From: Paenibacillus sp. OVF10 | GTDB taxonomy: Bacteria > Bacillota > Bacilli > Paenibacillales > Paenibacillaceae | DNA: 64,000 nt | Assembly: GCA_022836915.1 (NCBI GenBank) | Contig: CP094668.1 | Location: 6,076,001 to 6,140,000, forward strand | Reading direction: 5' to 3' | Shown here: positions 25,387 to 35,251 of the stretch, one piece after another | Position numbering within the stretch: position 1 is the first letter of the stretch | How the letters are laid out: every line of letters begins with the position of its first letter | The notes under the pieces: generated by a model | Seen by the model: only the letters and a program-made list of their open reading frames with translations | Databases searched by the model: none | Told to the model about the DNA's origin: nothing | Program-made: the position numbers and the translations under genes

Positions 25387-27444
25387 CTATTTTGTTTTGA
25401 AGCGAGATGATTCCTCGGCAAGTTGTTTGGTCAGTTCATCGATTCTCTGCACCATATCTGTCAAATGTTCCGTCATGCCGGACTGCTCCTGCATTGTTGC
25501 TGTGACTTCCTCAACAGAAGCCGATACCTCTTCACCGGAAGCGGACAAGTTTTGTGCAGCTCCAATGACGTCATCCTTATCACGTTCAATGGATTCGATC
25601 TCCGTGGCAATAGCCTGAACCTGGCTCATCATCTCATTCATATTCTCGGTGACAAAATTGAATGTCTCCTTGGTCTGGCTAACGCTGCTCTTATGCTGTT
25701 CCGCAATCGCTTCAATAGCCTGAACACTTCGGTTATTCTGCTCCACGTGATCAATGGTCTGCATCACAATTCGGTTGATATCCTCCGATTGAGCTGTTGT
25801 CTGCTCCGCCAGCTTGCGAATCTCGGAAGCAACCACGGCAAAGCCGCGCCCTTGCTCACCTGCTCTTGCGGCCTCAATCGAAGCATTCAACGCAAGTAAT
25901 TTCGTCTGATTTGCAATTTCGGCAATCGTACCGGTAATCTGGTGAATGCCCGAGGAGCTTTCAGCGAGTTGGACTGTAATTTTGGAGATGTTGCCAACTT
26001 CAATCTCGTTTTGCCCGTTCACCGCAATGAGTGCATCAATAACTTCATGATTATTTTTGAATGCATCCGTAATTTCATCTGCCTTGAACTTCACTGCCTG
26101 CGACATCCCATTCACGTTGGCAATCTTGTTACCAACATTCATGAATTTATCCACAATGGCTCCCGTATCGTTCGCCTGGGACTCCATGGCTCGTGAAATC
26201 TCAAATGCTGTTGTCGTTGTTTCGGCAATCGTGGTCGAAGTTTGCTGAGTGGACTGTTCCAGCTCGGATGTACTTGTTTTCAGGATGCCGATGGAATGGT
26301 TCATGCTGGAGATCAACTGTTTATTGCCTGCTGCCATGGTATTGAAGCTGTCCACCAATTGTTTGAATTCTCCGCTATATTTACCTTGAGCCTGCACCGT
26401 CAGATCGCCGCCCGCAAGCTGTCTGAACAACACAGTTAGTCTTGTAATTGGTCTGGTTACCAGCAAAGAGATCAGGATACCCGCTACGACGGAAACCGCA
26501 ATAGCACTAAACAAAACAATATACATCTGTTTTGCCATCGCACGTAAAGGCTTCTGCACATCGCTCATTTTATCTTCTACAACGACAGTCCAGTCGGATC
26601 TTGGGATTTTGGAGTAATACGCCACTTTCTCATCTGTGCTAATATCCCCTTGCTGTAGTTCAGCGCCAGGAGCAAGATCTATCAATGATTGGTATTCGCC
26701 GGACTCCATCTTCTGGCCTGCCAACTTCTCATCCGCTGAATCGTAGATGACCGTACCTACACGGTCCAGAATGATCACTTTTCCCTCATCATTAATATTG
26801 ATATTTTGTAGCTGATTAACGAAGAACGAGGTGGATGCCGCAGATACGAGCACTCCCTGTACTTCTTGATTCTCATTGTAGATTGGCATGGCAAAAGCCG
26901 TACCAAGTTGTCCTGAGGACTTGGCTACAATCCCTTCACTAATCACGTTTTTACCCTGAATCGCTTCTTGGAAATATGCCCGATCTCCGCGTTCTGCCTT
27001 GATAACTGCCGGATCATTCGCTGCAACAATAATGCCATTCCGATCCAACAAAATCAGACTGTTGTTACCTTCCATACCTGCAAGACTGTCCGCGAGAATA
27101 CCACTTGCCTTATCCAGCAGTTCATTGTTTTCCGAGAAAAAGTTCTCACCTTCCTGCCCATCCGTATTCCGAATCTCTAGCAGATCCCGGAAGGTACGAT
27201 GTGTTGTAATCAGAAAGGTGGACTGTTCTTCCAAACTTAGTGAAGCATACAAACCTGCCCCCACCCGGTCCGAGGTTGCCTTAATTTCATCTTTGCTTTT
27301 ATCGAGTGTAATAACTGCCGCTACGCTGTAACACACTACCGCAGTTACCGCCAGTACGATACACACCAACAGACTGATCATAAGTGGTAATTTGACTCTG
27401 AACGACATGTTGCGCATGCGTTCTCTTGCCTTGCTAAATACCAT
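25387..27444 (-). CDS. Methyl-accepting chemotaxis protein
   Basis: About 685 residues: N-terminal span, a dCache-type extracytoplasmic sensor (roughly residues 50-290, with AMPIYNENQEVQGVLVSAAS), a second span, HAMP (LVTRPITRLTVLFRQLAGGD) and the signalling domain whose hairpin tip LLALNASIEAARAGEQGRGF is intact. It sits in the membrane and signals to CheA. An alternative ATG lies at 27459, but GGATGG is better placed for 27444. The ligand is unknown; nearby genes do not point to one. Confidence 0.93.
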   Translation of the reverse strand: MVFSKARERMRNMSFRVKLPLMISLLVCIVLAVTAVVCYSVAAVITLDKSKDEIKATSDRVGAGLYASLSLEEQSTFLITTHRTFRDLLEIRNTDGQEGENFFSENNELLDKASGILADSLAGMEGNNSLILLDRNGIIVAANDPAVIKAERGDRAYFQEAIQGKNVISEGIVAKSSGQLGTAFAMPIYNENQEVQGVLVSAASTSFFVNQLQNININDEGKVIILDRVGTVIYDSADEKLAGQKMESGEYQSLIDLAPGAELQQGDISTDEKVAYYSKIPRSDWTVVVEDKMSDVQKPLRAMAKQMYIVLFSAIAVSVVAGILISLLVTRPITRLTVLFRQLAGGDLTVQAQGKYSGEFKQLVDSFNTMAAGNKQLISSMNHSIGILKTSTSELEQSTQQTSTTIAETTTTAFEISRAMESQANDTGAIVDKFMNVGNKIANVNGMSQAVKFKADEITDAFKNNHEVIDALIAVNGQNEIEVGNISKITVQLAESSSGIHQITGTIAEIANQTKLLALNASIEAARAGEQGRGFAVVASEIRKLAEQTTAQSEDINRIVMQTIDHVEQNNRSVQAIEAIAEQHKSSVSQTKETFNFVTENMNEMMSQVQAIATEIESIERDKDDVIGAAQNLSASGEEVSASVEEVTATMQEQSGMTEHLTDMVQRIDELTKQLAEESSRFKTK

Positions 27445-27671
27445 GATTACATTCACCATCCATTTTCATTTTCATCATTATGAAGTCCAAATTCTATGTA
27501 TCTACTTTATATCGGTCGATATCAAATAATCTGTAAGCTGTTTCCCCAGTTATACTAGGTCAAAGGCCACTGCACACGATTGGAAAATGAAGACTTTGGG
27601 TTAATACAAAATATGACATCAACATCGTATAATATATGAAATACATATCGTGCAGGAAGAGGGAAAACGCA

Positions 27672-28088
27672 TTGAATCCGAAAATGCCTACTTTATTAAA
27701 TGTTATCCGTGCCCTGTTAGGCGTACAATCCATCTTCATTGGGATTTCCATGACATTCCTTATTGCAGATCTATTCCGTAATAGTGCGGATTACTTCGCG
27801 TTTCCGCTATCTGATCAGATCGCCTATTTTACAAGCATCGGGCTCCGTGTGCTCTTGGTTCTGGTTCCCCCAATTCTGACTATCGTATTTATCTCCAAAC
27901 GAAGTTATAAGCTAACAATTACATTTATGAGCCTGGCCTTATTTTTTGGCGTTGTTTTCTTTCAGAATTTTCTCGTCTTGCTGCACATCTTTATGTTGCT
28001 TACGCTGCTGCTCCACAAGCCCAGCAAGGTGTATCTGAAGCAGGAAAACTCTCGGGAAGAATACAACCAGAAGAATCTGCGGTTATAG
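27672..28088 (+). CDS. Small multi-pass membrane protein, family member 2
   Basis: About 139 residues with four membrane spans and the family ends TLLNVIRALLGVQSIF and LLTLLLHKPSKVYLK. AGGAAGAGGG precedes a TTG at 27672, chosen over upstream in-frame Met codons without a binding site. Tandem with the paralogue at 28114 (26-base gap), so probably one transcript. Function unknown. Confidence 0.7.
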   Translation: MNPKMPTLLNVIRALLGVQSIFIGISMTFLIADLFRNSADYFAFPLSDQIAYFTSIGLRVLLVLVPPILTIVFISKRSYKLTITFMSLALFFGVVFFQNFLVLLHIFMLLTLLLHKPSKVYLKQENSREEYNQKNLRL

Positions 28089-28113
28089 GTTCGAAGAGAA
28101 TAGGAGAAGTGAT

Positions 28114-28539
28114 ATGGTAAAAACAGCATTACCTACGCTATTAAATGTCGTGCGCATTTTATTGAGTGTGAAACTGATCTACGTGATTGTGTCCTTTATC
28201 GTGTTCCTCATTGACTTCAACCAGAATATGGAGGCCTATCTGGGTTTCTTACGCAAAGGAGATGATCTGGCTTACGCCTCTGGCGTAATCTCAGCCAGAA
28301 TGTTGTTTATCATCGGTCCCAGCCTGCTCGCTGTTATATTCATCACCAGAAGAAAGTTCAAGCTCACCGTGACGTTTCTGAGTCTGGCGCTATTCGTTGC
28401 CATTCCGAATGAGAGTAACCTGTTTACCCTGATTCATCTCTTCGCCCTGCTTATCGTGCTCTTGCATCGTCCAAGCAAGTTGTATCTGAAACGAAAGGAT
28501 ACCCCTGTCAATGAAGCCGTAGTTGAACCGAAGAATTAA
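28114..28539 (+). CDS. Small multi-pass membrane protein, family member 3
   Basis: 141 residues, four membrane spans, nearly the same layout as 1097-1522 (NVVRILLSVKLIYVIVSF and LLIVLLHRPSKLYLK), which is closer to it than its tandem neighbour is. GGAGAAGTGAT precedes the ATG. Function unknown; followed by a terminator. Confidence 0.75.
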   Translation: MVKTALPTLLNVVRILLSVKLIYVIVSFIVFLIDFNQNMEAYLGFLRKGDDLAYASGVISARMLFIIGPSLLAVIFITRRKFKLTVTFLSLALFVAIPNESNLFTLIHLFALLIVLLHRPSKLYLKRKDTPVNEAVVEPKN

Positions 28540-28611
28540 TTCGAAAAGGGAATCACATGACATTGAAGTCCAGAAAAAACGGTGGAGAGTACACGATATG
28601 ATGTCATAATA

Positions 28612-28655
28612 AAAACAAGGACTTTCCTAAGTAATACAGGAAGGTCCTTGTTTAA
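28612..28655 (+). terminator. Strong hairpin terminator, convergent with the alcohol dehydrogenase gene
   Basis: AACAAGGACTTTCCT and AGGAAGGTCCTTGTT form a near-perfect stem flanked by A and T runs, so it can act on both strands. Confidence 0.8.
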
Positions 28656-28692
28656 TATGACTCACTATACAAAGTGATTGTGAGATTTACAA

Positions 28693-29855
28693 TTACAGTG
28701 CAGCTTGATAAATTTGTACTACATCTTCACGCTGCAAGTTTTTGAAGAATCCGAACGGACCGAATCGCATCGCTTTATCAGCCATCACATCAATCTGGCT
28801 GTCGTCGATGTCATAGTCCGCCAGACGGCTAGGGGCACCAATTGAAGTCCAGAATGTACGCAGCGCTTGAATGCCTTCTTCAGCAACTTGTTTGTCCGAC
28901 TTTCCAGCAGGGTTGATATCAAATACATTAACAGCCATACGTTTGAATCGATCTACATCCACATCCAGATTATGCTTCATCCAGTGTGGGAAAAGGATCG
29001 CAAGGCCTCCCCATGGGGAATGTCATACACAGCCGACACGGCATGTTCAATATTGTGAGAAGCCCAATCTCCGGCAAGACCCATATTCAGGACATCGTTA
29101 AGCGCCATTGTTCCACAGTAGAGAATGGTTTCGCGCAGTTCATAGTTTTCTGGATCTTTAATCAGACGAGGGGCCGTATCAATAACGGTACGAAGAATCG
29201 TCTCACAGAATCCAAGCTGAACCGGTGTATTGGTATCCAGATGGAAATAATGTTCAAACACATGAGACATCATGTCCACCATGCCGTATACCGTCTGATC
29301 CAGTGGTACGGTGTATGTGTACTCCGGATCAAGAATGGAGAACGCTGGGAAAGAATACTCGCTGAACCATGCCCATTTTTCCTGTGTGTCCTGATTGGTT
29401 ATTACTGAACCGTTGTTCATCTCAGAGCCTGTCGCTGCCATCGTTAGAATTGTACCCAGTGGAAGTCCGCCTTCCGGGGTTGCTTCACGTACAACAACAT
29501 CCCACATGTCTCCTTCGTATTTGGCTCCTACTGCGATGGCTTTCCCGCAGTCAAGTACACTGCCGCCGCCAACCGCAAGAACCAAATCAATATCATGTGT
29601 TCTGCATAACTCTACACCCTTGTGAACCGTAGACAGACGTGGGTTTGGTTCTACACCGGCCAGTTCCGTAACCTCTGCTCCGATTTCATTCAGCTGGCTG
29701 ATTACCTGATCGTACAGCCCGCTGCGTTTGATGCTTCCACCACCATATACAAGCAAAATACGTTTTCCGTATTTTGGAACTTCGGTCTGTAGTGCTTGAA
29801 GTTGCCCTTTGCCAAAAATCAGCCGGGTCGGATTATAAAACTGAAAAGATCTCAT
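28693..29855 (-). CDS. Iron-containing (type III) alcohol dehydrogenase, YugJ/BdhA-like, frameshifted
   Basis: Blocks of the NAD(P)H-dependent butanol dehydrogenase group are present: GKGQL, LVYGGGSIKRSG, VGGGSVLDCGKAIA, TMAATGSEMN, and metal-binding region MSHVFEHYF followed by NIEHAVSAVYDIPHG. The frame breaks at a C2 run (29006-29007); one more base gives HGEGLAILFPHWMKHNLDVD and the C-terminal 95 residues, about 387 in all. GGAGG precedes the ATG at 29855. Likely cytoplasmic aldehyde reduction. Stands alone. Confidence 0.88.
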
Positions 29856-29994
29856 TACGTATGTTCCTCCAAAAAAGTCTGAAATTTTGTGCATCCACCA
29901 TTATAATTCTCTTTATTCGTAAAAACAAATACAGGCAAGAAGGAGATAACCGATGAGTATGGAGTCTATCATGGCTAAACAATGTTTTTCTGAA

Positions 29995-30031
29995 CAAAAT
30001 AAGCTCCTGCCAACAAAGTGGCCGGAGCTTA
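29995..30031 (-). terminator. Terminator of the reverse-strand acetyltransferase/amidohydrolase operon
   Basis: AAGCTCC (30001-30007) pairs with GGAGCTT (30024-30030), with inner GCC/GGC; the reverse strand continues ATTTTG. Confidence 0.65.
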
Positions 30032-30120
30032 CAACACAAGGATTCAGTATAACCATCGCATGCTTCCGTAACATGCATGGTCTACATCCCCTCAGATATT
30101 AATAATTAGGCACTTAGGTT

Positions 30121-30999
30121 CTAACCCAGGTCGGCTATCCGCTGTCCAATACGCGGAAACAGCCTAAAAGCATTCTCATAGAAGACTTTATCATGATGCT
30201 GTTCCGGTACAAGTCGACGGACAAATTCGGCATACAGATCGATGGGCGCAAGCGGCCAGTCGGTGCCAAACAGCATTTTCTCGTAATGATCCGAATAGAC
30301 CAAAGCCCGGCGGAAATGATCCATGAACAAAGGCTCGTTCATGAACCGTTCAAAATGGGGCCGATCCCCCACCACAAGACCAGACAAATCTGCGTACACG
30401 TTAGGATTCTTCGCCACCACTTCAGCTGCATCCATCACCCAGGGATCACCCAGATGACAGATCATGAAGTTCACACCGCGCTGTTGCAAGGCTAATTCAT
30501 CCACCGTCAGTGGATGTGAGTACTTAAGTAACCCATTCATCGAGTAAGTGTCTCCCGTATGAATCACCACAGGCAAGTTGTACTTGGCTGCGAGTTCATA
30601 GACCGGAGTATAGATTTTGTCATACACATAATGATGATAGTATCCGGCATAGAGTTTAATTCCGGCTACCTCCGGGGATTGGAGTCTAGCTTCAATCCGG
30701 TCCAGCTCGTCCTGAGCGTTTTTACCATCTAACGCATTAGGATTAATCCCCACACATTCCATGAGGAATGACGGAACCTTCTCTTCCAGGTCAAGTCCCA
30801 TCGGGTTAGGGGAACTGGAATCCGGGAACGCTCCCTTCGTCTGCTCCGTAACCCCCATTCCGATGCCCAGAATGACGTCGTTTTTATCAAACTCCGCTTT
30901 AAGACCAGCGGCAGAGTAATCCACTTTGGACAGATCAATCGCTGTTTGGTGAAAGCTGTCGATGTCCGACAGATGAATGTGAATATCAATGATCGGCAT
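30121..30999 (-). CDS. Amidohydrolase (Amidohydro_2 type TIM barrel)
   Basis: 292 residues. HIHL near the N-terminus gives the HxH metal site, VVIHTGDTY and FMICHLGDP supply further His ligands, and MLFGTDWPL carries the catalytic Asp. AAAGGAGG lies before the ATG at 30999; this start lies inside the end of the upstream fusion gene (14-base overlap), so the two are coupled. Such enzymes hydrolyse or decarboxylate small cyclic or acidic compounds. The substrate is unknown and may be linked to the product of its partner. Confidence 0.85.
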   Translation of the reverse strand: MPIIDIHIHLSDIDSFHQTAIDLSKVDYSAAGLKAEFDKNDVILGIGMGVTEQTKGAFPDSSSPNPMGLDLEEKVPSFLMECVGINPNALDGKNAQDELDRIEARLQSPEVAGIKLYAGYYHHYVYDKIYTPVYELAAKYNLPVVIHTGDTYSMNGLLKYSHPLTVDELALQQRGVNFMICHLGDPWVMDAAEVVAKNPNVYADLSGLVVGDRPHFERFMNEPLFMDHFRRALVYSDHYEKMLFGTDWPLAPIDLYAEFVRRLVPEQHHDKVFYENAFRLFPRIGQRIADLG

Positions 31000-33900
31000 G
31001 TGAAGCCTCCTTTTCATCGGTAGAAGTTGCAAAATTCAGTTTGAGAAGGTCATGCACATCCGCTGAACTCAGCGGGATTGGTCCCAGAACCAGATATGTC
31101 GGCTCCGTCCAGACCGTTTCTCCCTGTTGGAGAGTCAGATGATGATTCACGTTTAGACCCGTCACCTGATTATTGGCAAAAGCCCATGCACTCTGATTCG
31201 GGTAACGATGGACCGCATGCAGCATGTTTTCACGCGAAACCGATCCGACTCGCAAAAGGTCATCAAGTGGCAGGCCCACATCCACCTTGCCTAGCGGGAA
31301 TCGATCTTTACCCGGTTGCTCAATCCAACCTTCCGCAAAGACAGATGAAGGCTGGAGGAAACGTTCTTCCGCAAGCGAGTAATTCGTCAGCGTCAGGCCG
31401 CTTTCGTTTGTCACGGCAAGCAGCGTGCAGAGCACAGGAACACCCGGCAGCATCAGATAATGCTGGTTGATCGTGATTCCCCGATTCGCTTCATGCTTTT
31501 CAATTCGGGTAGTCAGCTTTATACCCTTCCAGACGTTGCCGTATTGATCCTTGTGCTCTGTCCAGGAAGCGGCTCTCTGTTCCAACTGGCGGCTGAAACC
31601 ATTCATGCCTGGAACCCCCACACCCAGCCCACCATACCACGGATTCCACCACGAGCGTGGAGCCGGTTCAGGGTACGAGCTATCCAGCCATTCTTCTCCT
31701 GCATATTTCAGAGAGTGTATTACACTCCCGAATTCAGGAGCAACGGAGATCGACAGCACTCCATTATCTACGCTGTACACAGGTCCAGATGAACCTTCTT
31801 CAATCTTCCGCTTCACCTCTGTTCCGCTCTGAGGGAACCAAAGGGCAGTTCGCTCCTGAATCCGATCTTCGCCCCGATATAGCCCACGAACTTTCCAACC
31901 ACTCACGTGTTGATCTCGGTCCGCTTCGTCTGGTGAAAATGTCAGCTTGGCGGAGTTTAGATTCTGCTCCGGATTGAATTCCTTCACATTGGCCATAACC
32001 TCCGATTCGCCACCCTGCTGTACATACAGCTCCAGCTTGCCCGCAAGCGAAACCAGTTTATGTTCAGTCAACGTTGCTTGCAGCACATCCGGGGCAAATG
32101 GATTCCCCTCACTCAGTGTCAGATCCAGATGACTGTCCAGCAACGGAATGACCGGGTTACGCTGCTTCCGTGCAAACGCACGAAAATCCGACCATTTAGC
32201 AAACGTGTTCAGGGCAAACACCGTTTCCTTGGTTTGTGCCACAGCCCCAGCCTCCAAACGTCCAAGCTCATGCTGCAACCCCAACGTGTATTCCGGACGA
32301 AGCAACTTCAGAGAAGGGTCCCAATAGATGCCGCACGCGCCATACTCTTCCTTGCAAAACAGCCAGTTTTCCGTAATCTTTGAACTGTCCCAATGGTTCG
32401 GATCACCTGCATAATCATCTTCCATATCCACAAAACGACCTTGGTAAGGTAGAATTAACCGGTTTCCGTAGAAACCAAAGTTATTCATTAGATACAGGTC
32501 TTCTTCCCAGGCGGTGTCTCGTGTGTTTTCAACCTCGTGGTGGAATTCGGCGATTCCATTCGCAGACAGCTTGACCACGGACTTAATCTGCAAACCAGGG
32601 AAATCCTCCGAGTCATACAGTGCTTCAAGAACCTGACGTTCCCCTTCGGGATAAATATTCACTTCTTTGGCTTGTTTCTTGGATAACTCTTCGGCAAACG
32701 GCCTACCCAGCTTCGGATAAGTCCACCAGAATGAATGACGGGAACCGGGATATTCAATCCACATGTTATTATCTTGTTTGCTCATATGAAGAGAGAATGC
32801 GCCATTAACAGCCACCCATTGATCCTCAATCTGCCCGCCATATTTCCCTTCGATTCCCTTCATCAGTACAGAAAGTTTGCTTGTAAAAGAGATCGCATGG
32901 CTCCCCACTGGGACAGCCGTCACTTCTACTTCTTGGGAATAGAGACCATACGAACGTAAGGTGAAAGGCACTGGCACCGACACTTTGCCTTTGGCAGGAA
33001 TCGTAAAGCGCACCGAACGCTCCGCCCATTCAAGGAATTCATCCTCGGGCAGGTCCAAACTGAACTCCGTTTCTGCATCCACATTATTTTCCACGTTCAG
33101 AACCAACTCCGCTGGAATACCTGGATAGAGCTCCTTCACAGGCAAGATAGTCTTGATCTTGGCCGGGAATTTCGGGGCGATACCCAACCTGAACTCCGCT
33201 TTCTTACCGCCGATCAACCAGGTGCTGGCAACCACGGGGTGGGTCTTATTGTTATTCTGTTCCTCTGTAATCGGATCAAGGTGAAACTCACTTTCCACGA
33301 TGATTGTTTCTCCCGAAGCCACTGCTCGTGCAACGTCCAGCGCAAATCGTATGTTTTTGTTATCCTCACCCTTGATCTCAACCGCCAGTTCGGAAGCTGA
33401 ATTGTTCTTAATGCGATAGCGAACCTTATAGCTGGAACCGAATACCAGATCATGATCGTCGACCTCTGTTGAGATTTCGTAATCCGGTGTTTCGAGGGCA
33501 GTCAGCCCGCGACCCGACTTTTCAAATTCAGCCCGCAGGGAGACATCTCCTTTTTCCATGTATAGTCAAAGAAATCAAAACCACGTTCCCGTCGGCCATC
33601 TGGCTCAATGACGAGTTCACGCGTGCTGTCTGCATACCAATCCAACTCCTCAAAATAAGGAGCGAGTGCTTCGGTCTGCAAGATGGTAGGGATGAAATTC
33701 ATCAGATGCACATTATCATCTTTTTCTCCCAGAAGAATCCGCATTTCTTGTACATCGGTACAGCCTTCGTATTGCCTGCCCATGTGAACAGATCTAGGCG
33801 GGGCCATCCGGCCTCTACGGTCTTGCGCACAGCATTCAAGATCAGATTGCGTCCAACCTTGTATCCGTGATAGTCGGGGCGTACGTTAAGCAGCGGTACA

Positions 33901-34151
33901 TATAGCGCTCTCTCGTCATATCGGTAATGAGCAAAACTGCAGAAGCCAACAACCTCTTTCTCATGAACAGCTAGAAATGCATACAGATTGGACGAACTTT
34001 CCATCTCGCGGCGAACCGTTTCCTCTGTTCTAAGGTTGGTGCCACCTCCCCAGCTTTCGTTACTGCGGTTCCACATATCCGCGAGTGCGGCAGCGTAAGA
34101 GGGGTCGTATTCAATAATATGGATCTGGTCGATAATCGAAGTTACGGTCAT
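30986..34151 (-). CDS. Large fusion: GNAT acetyltransferase plus beta-sandwich and mutarotase-like domains (two frameshifts)
   Basis: An N-terminal GNAT domain of about 150 residues (LLNVRPDYHGYKVGRNLILN is the acetyl-CoA loop, YKKCGF the family's end) runs directly into a long region when one A is added to each of two A5 runs (plus-strand T at 33721-33725 and 33551-33555). The join NFIPTILQTEALAPYFEELD and FDFFDYTW-KKGDVSLRAEFE is smooth and yields about 1055 residues. The rest holds beta-sandwich repeats and a C-terminal stretch (YSVDNGVLSISVAPEFGSVI, WWNPWYGGLGVG) with the look of a galactose-mutarotase-like fold. No signal peptide. Coupled to the amidohydrolase downstream. Confidence 0.75.
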
Positions 34152-34465
34152 GTTCTGATCTCCTTCTCTTTATGTACAGGATGGTGAAGAAGCTAGTGAT
34201 AGTCTTATCATACTATAATTGGAAGCATTTTCAGAGCGTTATATTGGTGTTAGGGGTAATTATGGAGTTCAACTTGTTCGAGAAGCAACCTCCTGCTCAA
34301 TACATGTCGAATGAGATATCACTTATGTATGACCTAACATATCCCGCCGTGACGGGCTAAATCGGATATGCGTGTGAGTTTTGACAAGCTCTATTCGCTA
34401 TTGTTACTCTTTGTAGAGGAGTGTTTATTAAATATAAAAAATAGATAGATTCGTGGAGGGAAAGC
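34152..34465. other. Intergenic region between divergent fusion gene and DedA gene
   Basis: About 310 bases holding the promoters of the two divergent genes. A small CCCGCC/GGCGGG-like dyad lies near 34340. No gene is supported. Confidence 0.3.
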
Positions 34466-35071
34466 ATGACAGAATGGATCACGCAATTTATACTCTTTTT
34501 TAAAGATTTGTCATACGCAGGTCTCGTTATTGCCTTGTCGTTTGAATTCGTACCCGCTGAACTTGTGCTGCCCATGGCAGGATATTGGGTGTATCTTGGG
34601 GATATGAAGCTTTGGCTGGCTATACTCGCTGGTACCGTAGGCGGAACGTTTGGACCTCTGACGTTGTATGCGTTGGGACGATACGGCGGCAGGCCGATGG
34701 TCGAAAAATACGGCAAGTATTTCTTGATTCGCCCCCACCATCTGGACGCTTCCGATACATTCTTCGAGAAATATGGCAGTGGGGTAGCTTTCTATGGACG
34801 TTTTGTACCCGGCATTCGGACCGTGATCTCCATCCCTTGTGGTATGGCGAAGATGAATGTGTTTAAGTTCAGTATCTTTACATTCTTGGCCATGCTTCCG
34901 ATCACCTCACTGTACATCTACTTAGGCTTCAAATTAGGCTCTCAATGGGAGCACGTGGACGAGATTGTTAAGCCTTATATCGTGCCGGCAGCGGTGGTTT
35001 TCTTAGGTGCTTTTGGATTGTATGTGCTGTTGAAACGTTGGAAAAGAAGAACGGCTTTGAACAAGTCATAG
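34466..35071 (+). CDS. DedA-family membrane protein
   Basis: 201 residues with the DedA blocks: an early E..PAELVLPMAG segment, GTVGGTFGPLTLYALGRYGG, and FYGRFVPGIRTVISIPCGMA with the conserved Arg and Pro-Gly-Arg. DedA/SNARE-associated proteins are lipid scramblases or transporters needed for envelope homeostasis. GTGGAGGG precedes the ATG. Single gene with its own terminator. Confidence 0.9.
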   Translation: MTEWITQFILFFKDLSYAGLVIALSFEFVPAELVLPMAGYWVYLGDMKLWLAILAGTVGGTFGPLTLYALGRYGGRPMVEKYGKYFLIRPHHLDASDTFFEKYGSGVAFYGRFVPGIRTVISIPCGMAKMNVFKFSIFTFLAMLPITSLYIYLGFKLGSQWEHVDEIVKPYIVPAAVVFLGAFGLYVLLKRWKRRTALNKS

Positions 35072-35162
35072 GCTTGTTTAAGTAAGGAAATGAGATGCGC
35101 AGATTGATGTTGATTCTTTGAAATAGTCTTATGAAAAAACTCATCTAATTTATTTGTTATGT

Positions 35163-35201
35163 AAAGCCCCGCTGATTTAAAAAATCAGCGGGGCTTTATT
35201 G
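35163..35201 (+). terminator. Terminator after the DedA gene
   Basis: AAAGCCCCGCTGATT and AATCAGCGGGGCTTT form a perfect 15-base stem, followed by ATTGTG. Confidence 0.9.
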
Positions 35202-35251
35202 TGATTGTTGGGTGTAGAATCGTTTAGAGATTCTCCCTTTGATATTTCTAT

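Noticed and set aside
25397..27331. Several long plus-strand ORFs opposite the chemotaxis receptor gene
   Set aside because: They have no ribosome binding sites, unnatural composition and lie entirely within a well-supported gene on the other strand.
31078..33870. Many plus-strand ORFs of 60-130 codons opposite the GNAT fusion
   Set aside because: Shadow frames of a GC-richer coding region; no start signals or recognisable motifs.
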